Assembly: GCF_019635935.1 (NCBI RefSeq)
Contig: NZ_JAHBYN010000001.1
Coordinates: 1,426,001 to 1,490,000 of the forward strand
DNA length: 64,000 nt
Source of the DNA: Parvibaculum sp.
Lineage (GTDB): Bacteria; Pseudomonadota; Alphaproteobacteria; Parvibaculales; Parvibaculaceae
Direction of reading: 5' to 3'
The notes beneath the pieces were generated by a model that made no database searches, had not been told where the DNA came from, and was given only the letters and a program-made list of their open reading frames with translations. The position numbers and the translations under genes are program-made. Of the stretch, positions 20,461 through 29,125 are shown one piece after another; position 1 is the stretch's first letter, and every line of letters begins with the position of its first letter.

Positions 20461-21255
20461 ATGACCGACATGTCTGTTCCTTATGCATGGGCAGATCATC
20501 CGTTGATCTCGGCGCGGCGTGCCGTATTTCTCGGCTCGCCCATGCATCTCCTGACAATGGAGGAAACGCTTGGTCTTGCCGTTGAAGCGATGACCGAGCG
20601 CAAGCCACTGCATCACACTGTCGTCAATGTCGCCAAGCTCGTGACCATGCAGAATGACGAGGAACTACGACGCGACGTGACGGAAGCCGATCTGATCAAT
20701 GTCGATGGCATGGGGATCGTGTGGGGAGCTCGGATGTTTGGCATGACAATCCCCGAACGTGTCGCCGGCGTCGAAATCATGGAACGGCTCTTTGAGCTTT
20801 GTGCGCGACAGGGGTTTCGTCCCTTCCTGCTCGGCGCCGAGCCTCATGTTCTGGAATCGGTTCTCCAGCGCCTGGAAAATGAATTCCCCGCGCTTGAGAT
20901 CGCGGGATTTTGTGACGGGTATTTTCCACCGGAAGCCGAGAACGAAGTCGTCACGAAGATCAACACAGCGCATGCCGACTGTCTGTTTGTCGCCATGCCG
21001 ACGCCCCGCAAGGAACGGTTTCTGCATCGTTATCGCGATGAACTGGATGTTTCCTTCGTGATGGGCGTCGGCGGGAGTTTCGATGTTTATGGCGGCAAGG
21101 TAAAGCGTGCACCGGAATGGATGCAAAGAGCGGGGCTCGAATGGGCTTTCCGTATATGGCAGGAGCCTCGCCGTCTCTGGCGGCGCTACTATAAAACCAA
21201 TAAGGCCTATATCCGGCTTCTCTGGACCAATTGGCGACGACGGCCCAAGCGATGA
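20461..21255 (+). CDS. wecG: WecG/TagA/CpsF-family glycosyltransferase (GT26)
   Basis: GT26 enzymes add ManNAcA (WecG) or ManNAc (TagA) to a lipid-linked sugar. The protein shows VNVAKLVTMQNDEELR, ADLINVDGMGIVWGARMFG, PFLLGAEPHVLES, LFVAMPTPRKERFL and the GT26 tail GVGGSFDVYGGKVKRAPEWM with GLEWAFRIWQEPRRLWRRY. The wecB-wecC context supports UDP-ManNAcA as donor. The start at ATG 20461 follows the wecC stop by 8 bases, and its end overlaps the next GT2 by an ATGA. 264 residues, peripheral inner-membrane protein. Confidence 0.88.
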   Translation: MTDMSVPYAWADHPLISARRAVFLGSPMHLLTMEETLGLAVEAMTERKPLHHTVVNVAKLVTMQNDEELRRDVTEADLINVDGMGIVWGARMFGMTIPERVAGVEIMERLFELCARQGFRPFLLGAEPHVLESVLQRLENEFPALEIAGFCDGYFPPEAENEVVTKINTAHADCLFVAMPTPRKERFLHRYRDELDVSFVMGVGGSFDVYGGKVKRAPEWMQRAGLEWAFRIWQEPRRLWRRYYKTNKAYIRLLWTNWRRRPKR

Positions 21256-22121
21256 CCATTCGCGTCTCCGTCGTCATTCCCCACTATAACGACCTCGACA
21301 ATCTGCGGCAGTGCATCGCCCTGCTTGAAGTGCAGAGCCTGCCGCGCGGGAGCTTCGAGATCCTGGTCGCCGACAACAACTCGCCACTGGACATCGAGGC
21401 TGTCGCCGCCGCCGCAGGCCCGGGCGCGCGGGCGCTGCGGGAAACGCGTAAAGGCGCTGGCTTGGCCCGCAATTGCGGCGCCGCGGCGGCGAGCGGCGAG
21501 GTGCTGGCCTTCATCGATTCCGATTGCCGGCCAGCCGCCGACTGGCTGGAAAAGGGCCTCGCGGCACTGGAAAGCTGCGATGTTGTTGGAGGGCGCGTGC
21601 GGGTCGGGCGCGGCAAACCCGGCGCGCTGACCCCGGCAGAGGCTTTCGAATGCATCTTCGCCTTCGACATCGAATCCTATGTGACGAAAAAGCGCTTCGT
21701 GCCCAGCGGCAACATGTTCGTCCGTCGCGCGACCTTCGGCACGGTGGGCGGCTTCCGCGGCGGCGTCTCGGAAGATGTGGAATGGGGCCGCCGGGCGGCC
21801 GGCATGGGCTTGCGGCTTGCCTATGGCCATGAGGTCGTTGTCGAGCATCCGGCGCGCGCGACATGGACCGAACTCAAGGCGAAATGGCGGCGCATGTCGC
21901 TGGAGAGCTATCTGCTGATGCGCGAGCGGCGCTTCGGCCGCCTGAAATGGTTACTCCGGAGTTGGGCCGTGCTGCTCTCGCCCCTCATTCATGTCTGGCA
22001 GGTTCTGCGCTCGCCGGAGCTCGAAGCGCCTGCCGACCGGCTGAAAGCCATTGCCGCCCTCTTCGCCATCCGAATATGGCGCTTTGTCGAGGCACATCGC
22101 GTGATGTGGCGGACGCGGTAA
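21252..22121 (+). CDS. glycosyltransferase family 2
   Basis: An inverting GT-A glycosyltransferase, 289 residues. VSVVIPHYNDLDNLRQCIAL opens the nucleotide-binding domain, VADNNSPLDIE carries an acidic metal-site region, and LAFIDSDCRPAADWL gives the DxD-like motif. SEDVEWGRRAAGMGLRLAY near residue 180 is the typical ED catalytic region. The C-terminus has a hydrophobic, membrane-associated helix pair. Start overlaps wecG (ATGA). It likely adds one residue of the repeat unit; the sugar is unknown. Confidence 0.85.
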   Translation: MTIRVSVVIPHYNDLDNLRQCIALLEVQSLPRGSFEILVADNNSPLDIEAVAAAAGPGARALRETRKGAGLARNCGAAAASGEVLAFIDSDCRPAADWLEKGLAALESCDVVGGRVRVGRGKPGALTPAEAFECIFAFDIESYVTKKRFVPSGNMFVRRATFGTVGGFRGGVSEDVEWGRRAAGMGLRLAYGHEVVVEHPARATWTELKAKWRRMSLESYLLMRERRFGRLKWLLRSWAVLLSPLIHVWQVLRSPELEAPADRLKAIAALFAIRIWRFVEAHRVMWRTR

Positions 22122-22225
22122 CCATAAGACATGGAAGCGGTGCGCTGCACACTGAAAGCTGGCATATTCGCCGGAATGGCCCTCCCGGGGAACAGTCGTC
22201 TCCAACACAACCGGAAAACAACAGC

Positions 22226-23560
22226 GTGACCGTCACCGATGCGAGAACCAGGCGCCACGCGGCGCCGGCCCTGCGGCGGGTCCGACAAGGCGGCCTCGCC
22301 GTCGCATGGCCGCTGGCGCTGCTGACGCTCAGCCTCTTCGTGCCGGCGCAATTCTATGTCGACATTGGTTCCTTCCGACTGAGCGCCTATCGAATCGTGC
22401 TCTTCCTCATTTTGCCGTTTGTGACGGCAAGGCTTCTGGGTGGCGGCGTCCGGTTCAAGAGCTACGACGTGGCGATCCTGCTGGCGGCGCTATGGATGGT
22501 GCTGGCGATGTCTATCAATCATGGCATCTTGCAGGGGTTTGAGTCAGGCGGCATTATCGCCTTCGAGACCGTTCTCGGATATTTCGTCGCCCGCGTCTAT
22601 TTTCGCGATCTCCAATCCATCGTCGATTTTGTCAAGCTTCTCGTACTTTGCCTCATAGTCTCGGTACCGATACTGCTCCTAGAAATCTCCGCCGGTCGAA
22701 ATCTAGTTTCCGAGCTCAGCTCAATGTTAAGTGGCCACGCATCCGAATTCATATATCAGGAGAAGCATTTTCGGTTAGGACTAATTCGCGCCCAAGGCCC
22801 ATTTGCACACCCTATTCACGCTGGCATCTTCATGATCGCGATGCTGCCGTTCGCCTGGCTCACTGCGGCAACGCTTGCAAAACGCGTTTTCGTATCTGGC
22901 TTTCTTCTAGCAGGTGCGTTCGCTTCTCTCTCCTCCGCACCGTGGCTTGGCTTCTTCCTGCAAGTCGGACTCCTTACCTTTCATTCGACCTGCAATCGGC
23001 TGAGAGTTAAAAATCCTTGGATGTGGTTCTTTGTCGCTTTTGCCATTCTTTTCGTGTCCCTCGAACTAGCTTCCAATCGCGGGGCGATAATGTTCCTGTC
23101 GACGTCCTTCACTCTAGAAGCCGGGACAGCCTATTATCGTCAGCTCATTTGGATATTCGGGACTGATGTCGTCATGAACAATCCGCTTTTTGGCATCGGC
23201 CATCACGATTGGGCGCGGCCGGCGTGGATGTACAGCTCCACCGTCGACACTTTCTGGCTTCTGATGGCTATGACCTTTGGCCTCCCTGTTGCCCTATTGC
23301 TCGGTTACGCGTCGATCGACATATTTCGACGCGTCATCAAGCGTAGCCGCAACATGGACAGCAAAGCCCGGACGATTGCTCTCGCTACGCTGATCTCCAT
23401 ACTCGCACTGATTTTAATGGCGTTTACCGTTCACTACTGGGGCAGCATATTTATCCTGTTTCTGCTGATGCTCGGCCTCGGCGGGTCGGTCGCTGCCGGT
23501 GCATTGTCGACCCCGACTTACGAGAATGGCCGCGCAGCCAGACGCATTCGCCAAATCTGA
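22226..23560 (+). CDS. O-antigen polymerase/ligase-like membrane protein (Wzy-like)
   Basis: A ~444-residue polytopic membrane protein with about 11-12 hydrophobic segments and a large periplasmic loop in the second half, between roughly residues 180 and 330. It contains RAQGPFAHPIHAGIFMIAML, which resembles the region before the Wzy_C loop, and NNPLFGIGHHDW, matching the conserved PLFGxG motif of ligases and polymerases. Family functions are polymerising lipid-linked repeats or ligating them to an acceptor. The GTG at 22226 is a best guess; no in-frame ATG exists after the GT2 stop. From here on the DNA is visibly richer in A/T. A second, different member lies at 38.2 kb. Confidence 0.75.
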   Translation: MTVTDARTRRHAAPALRRVRQGGLAVAWPLALLTLSLFVPAQFYVDIGSFRLSAYRIVLFLILPFVTARLLGGGVRFKSYDVAILLAALWMVLAMSINHGILQGFESGGIIAFETVLGYFVARVYFRDLQSIVDFVKLLVLCLIVSVPILLLEISAGRNLVSELSSMLSGHASEFIYQEKHFRLGLIRAQGPFAHPIHAGIFMIAMLPFAWLTAATLAKRVFVSGFLLAGAFASLSSAPWLGFFLQVGLLTFHSTCNRLRVKNPWMWFFVAFAILFVSLELASNRGAIMFLSTSFTLEAGTAYYRQLIWIFGTDVVMNNPLFGIGHHDWARPAWMYSSTVDTFWLLMAMTFGLPVALLLGYASIDIFRRVIKRSRNMDSKARTIALATLISILALILMAFTVHYWGSIFILFLLMLGLGGSVAAGALSTPTYENGRAARRIRQI

Positions 23561-23633
23561 GAATTCAGCCGCCTGCTTGCTCGTCTCTTTCAAAACATGT
23601 TGATCGGACGCCCTAGCGAAGGCAAAGCTCAAT

Positions 23634-24713
23634 TTATGACCCCCATTGCCTTACAAGCGAAAGGCTCGGTCGCTCAATAAGGTGCCACGAAAAAATCGCA
23701 CAAGTCAGCGCCGCCGGAAGCGCAAAAAGCGTCAGATGGAAAGGGGAAATGCCGGGAACAAGCCATGTGATGAGCTGCTGCAAGGGAAAAGCGTAAATAT
23801 AAAGGCCATATGAATAGTCGCCTACACGACGATAAAACTTGAAATAGTCCACCGCCCAATAAGATACGTAAATGGTCGCATAGCTTACAAAAGTCGCAAA
23901 TAATAGCTCGTAAAATATAGTGCCAAAAGAAAGAAATGCTGAAACAAGAAGACCGGTTAAAATTCTAACATCTAAATGTAATTCATTTCTGAATACATAT
24001 ATTGCGACACCGAACACAAAAAACAGCGAAAGCAAACGCAACTGCGACAAAAAGAATAGAAGTCCACCTTCGTCTCCCAGTATCAAGGAAACTATGTAGA
24101 AGATCGCATATAATATAAGTCCAAATGCGAACAAAATCCTTTGCCTGAAAAATCCGAGCATTCCGCAAAACATCACCCCGAGATAGCAAGTCACCTCATG
24201 TCTGAGTGTCCACAATGAACCATTTATTGCGGGTCCGAACGGGTTCTCCTCGAATACGCCCGGCAAGTCATACTGCAGAGCGTAAAGCGATAGATTCCGC
24301 GGCACGTACGCAAGACTGCGCGAGTCGGAGAGAAAGGCCGTCCACGAAAATTCGGTTACGACCATGCCAAGGATGATCACCGTCGCGAGCAGAACAAAGA
24401 GGAGCCCCGGAAAGATACGCAGGCACCTTGAAAGCAGGAAAATCCGCACATCGTTCCGACGATCGAAACTACGTGTGATCAGATATCCACTGATCGCGAA
24501 AAAAACACCGACGGAAATGAAGCCGAGGCTATAGCCGGTCCACTGAGCGAGAGGCTCACCTGCGCCACTCCCGATTGCAATTGGGAACGAGTGAGAAACG
24601 AGCACACAAGCTGCGGCAATTATTCGAATTAGATCGAAATTGTTATTTCGCCCGTCATCTACGTCCGCAACGCGGCGAGGTATGGTGGGAGCAGACATTG
24701 GAAGAGTTTTCAT
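23634..24713 (-). CDS. acyltransferase family 3 (OafA-like) O-acyltransferase
   Basis: An integral membrane O-acyltransferase of ~359 residues that would transfer acetyl or other acyl groups to a sugar. NNNFDLIRIIAAACVLVSHS carries the conserved Arg and His region, SVGVFFAISGYLITRSF the family motif near residue 85, and SLWTLRHEVTCYLGV the Trp-x2-Glu-like region; about ten hydrophobic helices follow. The frame stays open into the IS end upstream (to 24842), so a longer reading carries IS-encoded residues; I choose ATG 24713. The native promoter may have been lost when the IS arrived. Confidence 0.85.
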   Translation of the reverse strand: MKTLPMSAPTIPRRVADVDDGRNNNFDLIRIIAAACVLVSHSFPIAIGSGAGEPLAQWTGYSLGFISVGVFFAISGYLITRSFDRRNDVRIFLLSRCLRIFPGLLFVLLATVIILGMVVTEFSWTAFLSDSRSLAYVPRNLSLYALQYDLPGVFEENPFGPAINGSLWTLRHEVTCYLGVMFCGMLGFFRQRILFAFGLILYAIFYIVSLILGDEGGLLFFLSQLRLLSLFFVFGVAIYVFRNELHLDVRILTGLLVSAFLSFGTIFYELLFATFVSYATIYVSYWAVDYFKFYRRVGDYSYGLYIYAFPLQQLITWLVPGISPFHLTLFALPAALTCAIFSWHLIERPSLSLVRQWGS

Positions 24714-24838
24714 ACGCTCAATCAGTTCACTGTAGCCATATGACCTGAGCCCCAAGTTTCCTCCAGTTGGAAGCAGAGTCCTTTGAACATTTGAACTTGC
24801 CCCCAACCTTGGACCGGCCGGGCTGGTAAATTCCGGCT

Positions 24839-25687
24839 TCATCTGACGGCAGGCTGGCCGGGGTTGCCGGCCGGAAGATGAAGCCTGATCGGCACTTCGT
24901 TTCCGATCGCACTGTGCGGTCGGACCTCGTTGTAGTCTCTACGCCAAGCCTCGCATTTTGATCGCGCTTCGTCGAGGCTCAGGAACCAGTTGGCGTTCAG
25001 GCACTCCGCCCGGAACTTGCCATTGAGGCTTTCGATGAAGGCATTGTCCGTCGGTTTGCCTGGCCGTGAGAAGTCGAGCGTGACGCCCCGCATGAAGGCC
25101 CACAGATCGAGCTCGCGAGAGATGAACTCCGGGCCATTGTCGAGGCGGATCGTCTTCGGGTAACCCGCTTGTCGTGCCGCACGCTCAAGCGTGTCGACCA
25201 CATCTGCCCCCTTGTAGCTAAAGCGCACATCGATCGCCGGCGAGAACCGCGTGAAGGTATCGACGACCGTGAGCACACGGATCTTCTTCCCGTCAAAGAG
25301 CTGGTCGTGGACGAAGTCCATTGCCCAGACCTGGTTGGGCTCTTGTGCCGGAGAGCGCCCCTCCCGCAGCTTCGCCTTGACCCGTCTCTTGGGAGACTTG
25401 TTCCGCAATTGCAGGCCCATCTCGCGATAGAGCCGGCAGACACGCTTTGCATTGACCTGCCATCCTTCCCGCTGAAGGAGAACATGGATGCGGCGATAAC
25501 CATACCGCACCCGCGTCTCCGCGATCTCCCTGATCCGCTGCTTGAGTGCCGTCGGGTCGTCACGCTTCGACCGGTAGTGATAGGTCGACCGGTCAACGGG
25601 CACCGCCTGGCATGCGCGGCGTATGCTGACCTGCCAGACCGATCGAACATGGTCGACCAGCCGCCGCTTCCGGGCAGGCCTCAGATT
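24839..25687 (-). CDS. IS407-group transposase OrfB (DDE integrase domain)
   Basis: OrfB is the catalytic half of the IS3-type transposase. In order it has the HTH_21 segment (RYGYRRIHVLLQREGWQVN), NQVWAMDFVHDQL with the first catalytic Asp, TVVDTFTRFSPAIDVRFSY, IRLDNGPEFISRELDLW with the second Asp, and IESLNGKFRAECLN with the Glu, ending with NEVRPHSAIG. The frame is open upstream to the orfA overlap, so it is read as an OrfAB fusion by -1 slippage; a methionine at 25603 could give a shorter OrfB. All DDE residues are intact, so the element may be active. Confidence 0.88.
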   Translation of the reverse strand, partial: NLRPARKRRLVDHVRSVWQVSIRRACQAVPVDRSTYHYRSKRDDPTALKQRIREIAETRVRYGYRRIHVLLQREGWQVNAKRVCRLYREMGLQLRNKSPKRRVKAKLREGRSPAQEPNQVWAMDFVHDQLFDGKKIRVLTVVDTFTRFSPAIDVRFSYKGADVVDTLERAARQAGYPKTIRLDNGPEFISRELDLWAFMRGVTLDFSRPGKPTDNAFIESLNGKFRAECLNANWFLSLDEARSKCEAWRRDYNEVRPHSAIGNEVPIRLHLPAGNPGQPAVR

Positions 25688-25947
25688 TTTCGGCGGATGA
25701 CGTCCTGAAGCATCTCCTTGTCGAGCGAGAGGTCCGCCACCAGCTTTTTCAGCCGCTGGTTCTCCTCCTCAAGCTGCTTCAGCCGCTTCATCTCTGACGG
25801 CATCAACCCGCCATACTTCTTGCGCCAGTTGTAATAGGTCGCCTCGGAAATCCCCGCCTTCCGGCAGACCTCCCCGACCGTCGTCCCTTCCTCCACCTGG
25901 CGCAAAACAAACGCTATCTGCTGTTCGCCGAACTTCGTCTTCTTCAT
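25681..25947 (-). CDS. IS407-group transposase OrfA (HTH)
   Basis: An 88-residue DNA-binding protein with a Tnp_1 helix-turn-helix (FGEQQIAFVLRQVEEGTTVG, then VCRKAGISEATYYNWRKKYG) and a leucine-zipper-like coiled coil, MKRLKQLEEENQRLKKLVAD, for dimerisation. It ends within a run of five A (25686-25690 on the minus strand) directly before its stop, which is the expected slippery site to enter the -1 frame of orfB. Confidence 0.88.
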   Translation of the reverse strand: MKKTKFGEQQIAFVLRQVEEGTTVGEVCRKAGISEATYYNWRKKYGGLMPSEMKRLKQLEEENQRLKKLVADLSLDKEMLQDVIRRKI

Positions 25948-26022
25948 GGAAAATCCTCCGCCCGGCCAAGGACGCTAAATTAGAATTTCCCGCTTCAAAC
26001 GGCCCAGTTTTCGGGGAGCAGG

Positions 26023-27015
26023 TCAAGCTCCACCTACTCGCACAACGCGGATATCACTCTCGATCATTGACAGGACATCTCGGATTTGATCATCCATGAC
26101 AGCCTCGGGAAGCCGCTTGTCGTTCAGCGCTTCGAATGCTTCAGGGACAGATTTATAATTTTCCACTTTCTGACCGTGAGATTCAAGAAATCTACGAATA
26201 CTGTCAAGTGACACCTCCGGATGACGGCATAATTCCTCATAGTCCACAGTAAACACGTGGCCCGGGCAATACTCAGCGCTGTCGCGTTCAATATCGAAGC
26301 TCACTCCGAGGACCTGTGCACAAGCTTGTGTAAGTCGATCACGACCTATGTACCGATCTGCAATACGCGGTCGCACCGACCACCACCCAGCGCCGTCTTC
26401 AGTTGGGCCGGCTTCTTTCATTCGCGCCCTCATGATTGACTGGACGTTGTCGGTTTCCTTGCGCTTTATCTCGATGAAAAGCGCTCCAGGAAAAATACTG
26501 CACATCAAACCGATACGATTGCTGTGCATTACATTCTTGTTGACAAAGGGTGCTCCAAACACAGCCGACAACGCTTGAATGGTCCGTCGCATTTGATCGA
26601 ATGCACCTGCGGCATTTGGCTCCCGGCCTCGCCATTCGTTCGTCTTGAACCAGCGCGCCCATATCCACCCCGCCTCATTTGGCGCACCCCATCCGTCAAT
26701 ATGACCATAACGGCTCCTGAACTCACCGCTCCAGCGGCGTACCACCGGCCACCCAAGGCACGTTACGGCGATCGGAACCATGTAGAAGCGGTGCGCAAGA
26801 TTGGAGAAATAGGCAAACCGAAATCGTGCGACCATTAGTTCATAGAGAAGCGATGTTCCCGATCTCGGCGCGCCCACGATGAAAATTGGCCGCCAGCGGT
26901 CATTCTGCCCCTGGCGCGCAAGAATCATGCGCTCCAGTGGCAGAAGCGCAAGCATGATTGTCCAGCGCAGAGCACTAACGAACGTCCCCCTCAGCCTGTG
27001 CATCCGTTCATCCAC
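26023..27015 (-). CDS. sulfotransferase family protein, C-terminus ended by IS
   Basis: PAPS-dependent sulfotransferase of 330 residues. The 5'-phosphosulfate loop is PIFIVGAPRSGTSLLYELM near residue 43, and the 3'-phosphate region is FVNKNVMHSNRIGLMCSIFP followed by ALFIEIKRKETDNVQS. It would sulfate a sugar of the polysaccharide or a glycolipid. Its TGA stop is the first three bases of the IS end at 26025, so the native C-terminus was probably slightly longer; the core fold appears complete. It overlaps the GT2 gene upstream by 8 bases. Confidence 0.82.
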   Translation of the reverse strand: MDERMHRLRGTFVSALRWTIMLALLPLERMILARQGQNDRWRPIFIVGAPRSGTSLLYELMVARFRFAYFSNLAHRFYMVPIAVTCLGWPVVRRWSGEFRSRYGHIDGWGAPNEAGWIWARWFKTNEWRGREPNAAGAFDQMRRTIQALSAVFGAPFVNKNVMHSNRIGLMCSIFPGALFIEIKRKETDNVQSIMRARMKEAGPTEDGAGWWSVRPRIADRYIGRDRLTQACAQVLGVSFDIERDSAEYCPGHVFTVDYEELCRHPEVSLDSIRRFLESHGQKVENYKSVPEAFEALNDKRLPEAVMDDQIRDVLSMIESDIRVVRVGGA

Positions 27016-28006
27016 CCACTCTCTGACCGCCTGGCAAACCCCAGACGGACTTCCAGTGAAATATCAATCTGGACATTCCGTTTCTCGCAAACGAACGCGA
27101 ATTCGCCTTGCCCGACAGCCGAAGGGGCAGGAACGTGACCAGACGAACCAAATCGCGAAGGAACATTAAAAGGTTTCCCACCCAAGCTACAAAATATCCT
27201 CGCGTGACACGGAGAAAGAGAATTTGACCTTTTGCCATCTCCAAAATCTTCCACTCAGAGTCGTCACTGGTACTTGCGGCGCCGTGATGCATGATCTCGG
27301 CATCGGGATAGTACCGAACCTTGAAGCCGTAGCGGGAAATACGATGGCACCATTCAGCTTCTTCACCATACATAAAGAAGATCGTATTCATATCGCCCGC
27401 CGTCTCGATCACGTGCCTCGGCACCATCATGAAACACCCGGCGACGATGTCCACATCTTGAATTTCATCTCTCGACAAACGGGCATAACGCGATTGACCA
27501 AGCAGAGGGTGTTTCCGAGTCAGCCTGTTCGGCAGAACGATGTTCAGCACCAAGTCCCGCAATCGTAGATATCTGAAAATTGTCGACTGCTGACTTCCGT
27601 CCCCGTACCTGACACGACACCCAAGCACTCCGACTTCGGGATGCATATCCATATAGCGCAAGCATCGGACGAGCGTATTTTCCCTGACTTCAGTATCCGG
27701 ATTCAGCAGGAGAACGTAACGGCCCCTAGCGACCTTGAAACCAAGATTGTTTCCGAACGCAAACCCACCGTTGACGTCGGATGCAATGACCACGACGTTG
27801 GGATATCGATTCCGAATTTCTTCGGCTGATCCATCTGATGAGGCGTTGTCCACCACGACAACCTCGATATCGATTCCATCGACATATTGCAGAACCGTCT
27901 CAATGCACCGCAGTGTCAGGTGACAAGTATTATAGCTGACAATTAAAACTGAGATGTCGGGAAGAGGTTCTTGTTGCCCGGCCGTCACTTTGTCCTCATT
28001 GACCAA
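27008..28006 (-). CDS. glycosyltransferase family 2 (rhamnosyltransferase-like)
   Basis: A 332-residue GT-A enzyme: ISVLIVSYNTCHLTLRCIE, VVVVDNASSDGSAEEI, GGFAFGNNLGFKVARGRYVL with LLNPDTEVR as the metal motif, and FFMYGEEAEWCHRISRYG. This arrangement is shared by WbbL-type rhamnosyltransferases, and dTDP-rhamnose is made by the rml genes in this window, so rhamnose transfer is plausible but not proven. A hydrophobic C-terminal stretch suggests membrane association. Overlaps the sulfotransferase start and follows the FemAB-like gene by 18 bases: one operon. Confidence 0.85.
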   Translation of the reverse strand: MVNEDKVTAGQQEPLPDISVLIVSYNTCHLTLRCIETVLQYVDGIDIEVVVVDNASSDGSAEEIRNRYPNVVVIASDVNGGFAFGNNLGFKVARGRYVLLLNPDTEVRENTLVRCLRYMDMHPEVGVLGCRVRYGDGSQQSTIFRYLRLRDLVLNIVLPNRLTRKHPLLGQSRYARLSRDEIQDVDIVAGCFMMVPRHVIETAGDMNTIFFMYGEEAEWCHRISRYGFKVRYYPDAEIMHHGAASTSDDSEWKILEMAKGQILFLRVTRGYFVAWVGNLLMFLRDLVRLVTFLPLRLSGKANSRSFARNGMSRLIFHWKSVWGLPGGQRVGG

Positions 28007-28024
28007 AATATTGCGCGGCCAACT

Positions 28025-29125
28025 TCACCGCTTCAGCGCCGAAAGCCACCGCGCCTTGTCGAGCGCCCACTCCACACCGGACAAGGTAGCACCGGCAAAG
28101 GCGCTTGGGTGTCGTTCATATGGTCCAGCTGCGGCCATCTCATATCCCCCCATACGCCGCTTGAAACGATAGACATCCGGATTGTCGATCGGGTCGATTC
28201 CCCCAAGATCGTACCAACCCATGCCGCGCGACGCAGCATAGCACATCGCTTCCCATTGCAGCATGTATGAGCTACGGTTTGCCCTCCCCTTGTCGTTGGC
28301 AGCGCCGAGCAGGTAAGTTGCGACATTGCCGGAGTAGCTGCCGAGATGGCCAGCAACCAGATCACCATCAAGTTCCGCCAGATGCCAGATGAGTTCCTCG
28401 CCCTCGCTCAGCATCTCCTGGACATCCCGGAAAAATGCCACGTCCATGTTTACGGAGAACCCCTTTGCTTGACGTAAATTTTCAAAGATCGGCATCATCG
28501 CATCGAAATCCGACACTTGCGTCGAGCGGCGCACCGTGGCGCCGCTCTTACGTGACCTGACAAGCTCACTACGCCACTTTTTATCAAGAGAACGAACGAG
28601 AGATTCCTCTTCCCCGGAAATCGACTTGAGTATGGTCTGGTATTTTTCATCCTCGGGCCTTGGCACAAATCCAAGTCTACCAAAAATGTCTTCCACAGAT
28701 GCCGAATTCTCTCCTGCCATGATCGGTGGCGTCACCCGAAGCGTCAGTCTGCGACGGCCAACATACTCATCGCATAGCGCTTCCAGACAGATTGCGAATC
28801 GGGGCCCGTCAAATTTCCCATTCACACAGGTAACAGGTCCACCACTGACATAGGCGATCCCGATGGGCAGCAATGGCACCCGCCGGACTCGAACGTCCGC
28901 TAACCCGATTATAGCCTCACCAAGGAAAATTCCGACCGCTTCCGATGTGGCGCGCACACGCCGTGCCGCCATGACCGAATATCCGCGAAGCAAGCGATAG
29001 CTGAAATCAGAGAAAACCAAAGCATATTGCCGCCAAGCCTCGTTATCGACCACACGAACCGATGCCGATAATTTCGATGCGCGTCCTAGACTTCGAATCG
29101 AATCTATAGACAGCTTTTGCTCCAA
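28025..29125 (-). CDS. FemAB-like GNAT-fold protein
   Basis: A 366-residue protein with two GNAT-like halves. The C-terminal half has LVRSLDKKWRSELVRSRKSG, IFENLRQAKGFSVN, LIWHLAELDGDLVAGHLGSY, then LQWEAMCYAASRGMGWYDLG and the ending PDVYRFKRRMGG. This is the Acetyltransf_6/FemX pattern typical of exopolysaccharide-associated FemAB proteins. They probably attach an acyl or aminoacyl group to a glycan. It starts inside the end of the deacetylase gene (22-bp overlap). Similar FemAB and deacetylase pairs accompany exosortase-type EPS loci, but no exosortase is visible here. Confidence 0.78.
   Translation of the reverse strand: MEQKLSIDSIRSLGRASKLSASVRVVDNEAWRQYALVFSDFSYRLLRGYSVMAARRVRATSEAVGIFLGEAIIGLADVRVRRVPLLPIGIAYVSGGPVTCVNGKFDGPRFAICLEALCDEYVGRRRLTLRVTPPIMAGENSASVEDIFGRLGFVPRPEDEKYQTILKSISGEEESLVRSLDKKWRSELVRSRKSGATVRRSTQVSDFDAMMPIFENLRQAKGFSVNMDVAFFRDVQEMLSEGEELIWHLAELDGDLVAGHLGSYSGNVATYLLGAANDKGRANRSSYMLQWEAMCYAASRGMGWYDLGGIDPIDNPDVYRFKRRMGGYEMAAAGPYERHPSAFAGATLSGVEWALDKARWLSALKR

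Larger units (their letters stand above)
24792..26025 (-). mobile_element. IS3-family element, IS407 group (about 1.23 kb)
   Basis: Ends are related inverted repeats: TGACCTGCTCCCCGAAAACT read inward from 26025 on the minus strand, and TGAACTTGCCCCCAACCTTG read inward from 24792 on the plus strand. Length 1234 bp matches the IS407 group. It encodes orfA and orfB in -1 register. The flanking four bases are CATT and AGCT, so the expected 4-bp target duplication is absent, suggesting deletion or recombination next to it. A partial second copy of its downstream end lies at 29813-29890. A further stretch at 24741 starting TGACCTGAGCCCC may be another IS end. Confidence 0.85.
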
